Made by a program: the position numbers and the translations under genes | Part shown: positions 22,488 to 24,146 of the stretch, piece after piece | Layout of the letters: every line of letters begins with the position of its first letter | Numbering within the stretch: the first letter of the stretch is position 1 | The notes under the pieces: model-generated | What the model was told of the DNA's origin: nothing | Seen by the model: the letters and a program-made list of their open reading frames with translations, nothing else | The model's database searches: none | From: JAZRUY01 sp045598845 | GTDB taxonomy: Bacteria > Verrucomicrobiota > Lentisphaeria > Victivallales > Victivallaceae | Length of the DNA stretch: 24,146 nucleotides | NCBI GenBank assembly: GCA_045598845.1 | Contig: JAZRUY010000144.1 | Span: forward strand, 1 to 24,146 | Direction: 5' to 3'

Positions 22488-23924
22488 TTATTTCTCCCTG
22501 CCGCCTTGCGCGCCGTCCGGCGTTTTACCGGTTTCAGCCAACTCTTTTTCCAGTTCCCGGACGCGGACGGCGGCATTGCGGAACCGGGGCTCAATGGAGC
22601 AGATTTCGCGGTACAGTTTCAGCGCCGCCGGTTTGTCGCCCATTTCCTCGCGTATTTGCGCGAGCGCGTGCGCACAGGAGGGCCGTTCCCGGTCCATTTT
22701 CGGCAGCGTCTCCAGCACGTTTTCCAGTTGGGCTGCGGCTTCTTCCAGCCGGTTCATCCGGCGCAGACAGCCGGCGATAGCGGTCTTGGAAATGATTTCG
22801 CACCGGTTGGTTTTCACCGATTCGTTGAACATTTCCAGCGCTTTTTCAATTTCCCCGCGGCTGAACAGCACCTGCCCCAGTTCGTAAGTCAGCATCGGAT
22901 CATTGGGATATTTTTCCAGGCGAGTCCTGGCATGCGAGAAAATCAGCTCCTGTTTGCTCTGCTCCAATTCGGCGGTCGCCGCTTTGACATCCACATCCTT
23001 GGGCGGCCGGCGGTTGATTCGTTTGATCTCCTTGTCCACCCGGCCGATTTCCGCCTCCTCCAGCTGTTTGTCCAGCATGGGATCGTAAACCGCTGATCGC
23101 TCGATCAGGGTGTTGATTTCCTCGATCGCCTTGTCGAAGTCCTCCATGATCATATAGGCCTGAACCAGTTTTTTTCGTACATCCATGGAATCGGCGTTCT
23201 GCAGTATTTTGCGCAATTCGGCGGCGACCAGTTTGGCCTGCGGCGCATCGTGAATCGTGTTTTCCATCAACTGGAGAATCGCCGCCGACTTGCTGCCCGC
23301 CTTGTTCTCGGTGCCGGCTCCAGCCGCGGTGACTCCGGCGGCGGCCGGTCCTCCGCGGCGCATCTTTTCGGCGGTGCGGGTGGCGGACTGATAAAGTTTT
23401 TTCAACTCGGAGTCATCCGGCATCTGAACCACATACGAGTGCAGCAGTTTCACCGCATCATCGAATGCGCCGTCGCTTTGCAGATAGTGGGTCAGCACCT
23501 TCACGCTTTCCGTATCGGAAGGATCAAGTTCCAGCACCCGTTCCAGCGCTTCGGCGGCCACGCAGGGCATATCCGCATTGATCGCGGCCCGGCCCAGCAA
23601 CTTGAGCACTTCAGCGTCATCCAGATTTTTCATCAGAACGTCTTCGCAAAGTTCCATCGCCGCCCGGGGGTCTTTTTCAATCAGCGGTTTTATTTTGCCT
23701 TTGGGCGAGGTAAGCCGCAGAAACAGCCGTTTTAAGCCGGGGGAGGCCATCATCCGCACCCGTTCGATATCGCGTATTTTCCGGCGGACATCCATAAAGG
23801 CGGGGGCGAGAGCAAGAATCCCGCGGAATTCCGGGAGCTGCCGGGACGGGTCGCGCAGCCGCAGCGCCTTGCGGTACCTGTCGCGCAATTCCGGCTCTAA
23901 GTCGTTGATTGTCAATTTGTTCAT
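22488..23924 (-). CDS. Tetratricopeptide repeat (TPR) protein
   Basis: 478 residues, without a signal peptide or membrane helix, so probably cytoplasmic. Repeated helix pairs of TPR type are visible, for example LKLLGRAAINADMPCVAAEA followed by LERVLELDPSD (about 107-137), and FNESVKTNRCEIISKTAIAG and CAHALAQIREEMGDKPAALK towards the C-terminus. A low-complexity Gly/Ala linker (about 190-208) divides the protein into two TPR blocks. A lysine/glutamate-rich segment near 295-330 could form a coiled coil. TPR proteins act as scaffolds, and no partner is evident from the context. It has a weak GGAG ribosome binding site about 12 bases upstream and a long AT-rich leader region. It is immediately followed by the rnpB promoter. 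Confidence 0.8.
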   Translation of the reverse strand: MNKLTINDLEPELRDRYRKALRLRDPSRQLPEFRGILALAPAFMDVRRKIRDIERVRMMASPGLKRLFLRLTSPKGKIKPLIEKDPRAAMELCEDVLMKNLDDAEVLKLLGRAAINADMPCVAAEALERVLELDPSDTESVKVLTHYLQSDGAFDDAVKLLHSYVVQMPDDSELKKLYQSATRTAEKMRRGGPAAAGVTAAGAGTENKAGSKSAAILQLMENTIHDAPQAKLVAAELRKILQNADSMDVRKKLVQAYMIMEDFDKAIEEINTLIERSAVYDPMLDKQLEEAEIGRVDKEIKRINRRPPKDVDVKAATAELEQSKQELIFSHARTRLEKYPNDPMLTYELGQVLFSRGEIEKALEMFNESVKTNRCEIISKTAIAGCLRRMNRLEEAAAQLENVLETLPKMDRERPSCAHALAQIREEMGDKPAALKLYREICSIEPRFRNAAVRVRELEKELAETGKTPDGAQGGREK

Positions 23925-24146
23925 AAGATGCGTCCGCTCCGTTTTTTTTTGAATATTTTTAAATATTTTTATGGTGTAAAAATCATTTTTTCGGTCGTTT
24001 TCCGGCTAAAAACGCGGACTTTTACTAAAAAATCTCGTCAATTTTATGTAAAATCTCAGCTTTATTGTGTAAAAACCTTGTAACGGAAAACCTCCGAAAA
24101 CCCGTTTTCCGGCGGCCGCCGCGGCTCTATTATAACTGGCATATAT
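23925..24146 (-). promoter_or_regulatory. AT-rich upstream region of the TPR gene
   Basis: No gene is visible in these 222 bases. On the minus strand a perfect TATAAT lies at 24129-24134; its -35 would be outside the window. A stem of CGGAAAAC (24084-24091) and GTTTTCCG (24104-24111) with a 12-base loop follows it. Three TGTAAAA copies (plus strand 23975, 24047 and 24068, the last two 21 bases apart) and a T-rich tract at 23942-23950 complete the region. If TATAAT is the promoter, the TPR mRNA has a leader of about 200 bases. Confidence 0.35.

Noticed and set aside
844..24111. Octamer CCGGAAAA / TTTTCCGG seen many times across the window
   Set aside because: In genes it falls almost always on the coding strand and reads as common codon pairs (GGA AAA, CCG GAA). 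Codon and dinucleotide bias explain it without a Chi-like or uptake-signal role.
1..24146. CRISPR arrays, tRNA genes, insertion sequences, prophage or toxin-antitoxin genes
   Set aside because: I saw no regularly spaced repeats, tRNA cloverleaf sequences, transposase motifs, terminal inverted repeats or small toxin/antitoxin pairs. All gene-sized stretches are accounted for by the listed genes.

Overview
The window is GC-rich, densely packed bacterial chromosome with no phage, insertion sequence, CRISPR array or tRNA that I can see. A heptosyltransferase-like GT9 protein and a lipid-linked-sugar-type GT39/83 membrane enzyme point to a Gram-negative envelope. The large SSS transporters, the PocR-AraC regulator and the N-acetylhexosamine-kinase-like protein fit a gut- or sediment-living member of the PVC group, perhaps Lentisphaerota/Victivallales. 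That placement is an inference from gene style, not a search result.

Layout. Positions 1-3604 (minus) hold a truncated cytosolic 5'-nucleotidase, a B12-dependent methionine synthase (metH) without its activation domain, and immediately upstream a separate small protein that supplies that domain, with a 4-base overlap and a TTG start. Divergent from this, 3767-8067 (plus) holds threonine synthase (thrC), an AMP-forming acyl-CoA ligase and a GT4 glycosyltransferase. The glycosyltransferase runs 23 bases into the 3' end of a convergent PocR-AraC regulator (8045-8935, minus). That regulator shares a compact divergent promoter/operator region with an N-acetylhexosamine-1-kinase-like gene (9115-10203). 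Next is a convergent 2-isopropylmalate/citramalate-synthase-family gene (10223-11779, minus), and divergent from it two tandem paralogous SSS transporters (11976-16649). A strong bidirectional terminator at 16681-16706 closes them.

The right third (16726-24146) is all on the minus strand. In transcription order it holds a TPR protein, rnpB (RNase P RNA) with its own promoter, a metallophosphoesterase, a GT9 glycosyltransferase, an exported protein of unknown function, frr (ribosome recycling factor) and a GT39/83-like membrane glycosyltransferase whose start overlaps the frr stop.

Most genes are housekeeping or central metabolism: methionine and threonine from the aspartate family, branched-chain precursors, and envelope glycosylation. 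I do not see a clear new defence or mobile system. The points most worth a second look are the split MetH, the PocR-AraC/kinase regulatory region, the repeated use of a TATATT -10 element in the intergenic promoters, the roughly 95-residue soluble loop in the duplicated transporters, the inverted repeat over the -10 of the synthase gene, and the frr-glycosyltransferase coupling.
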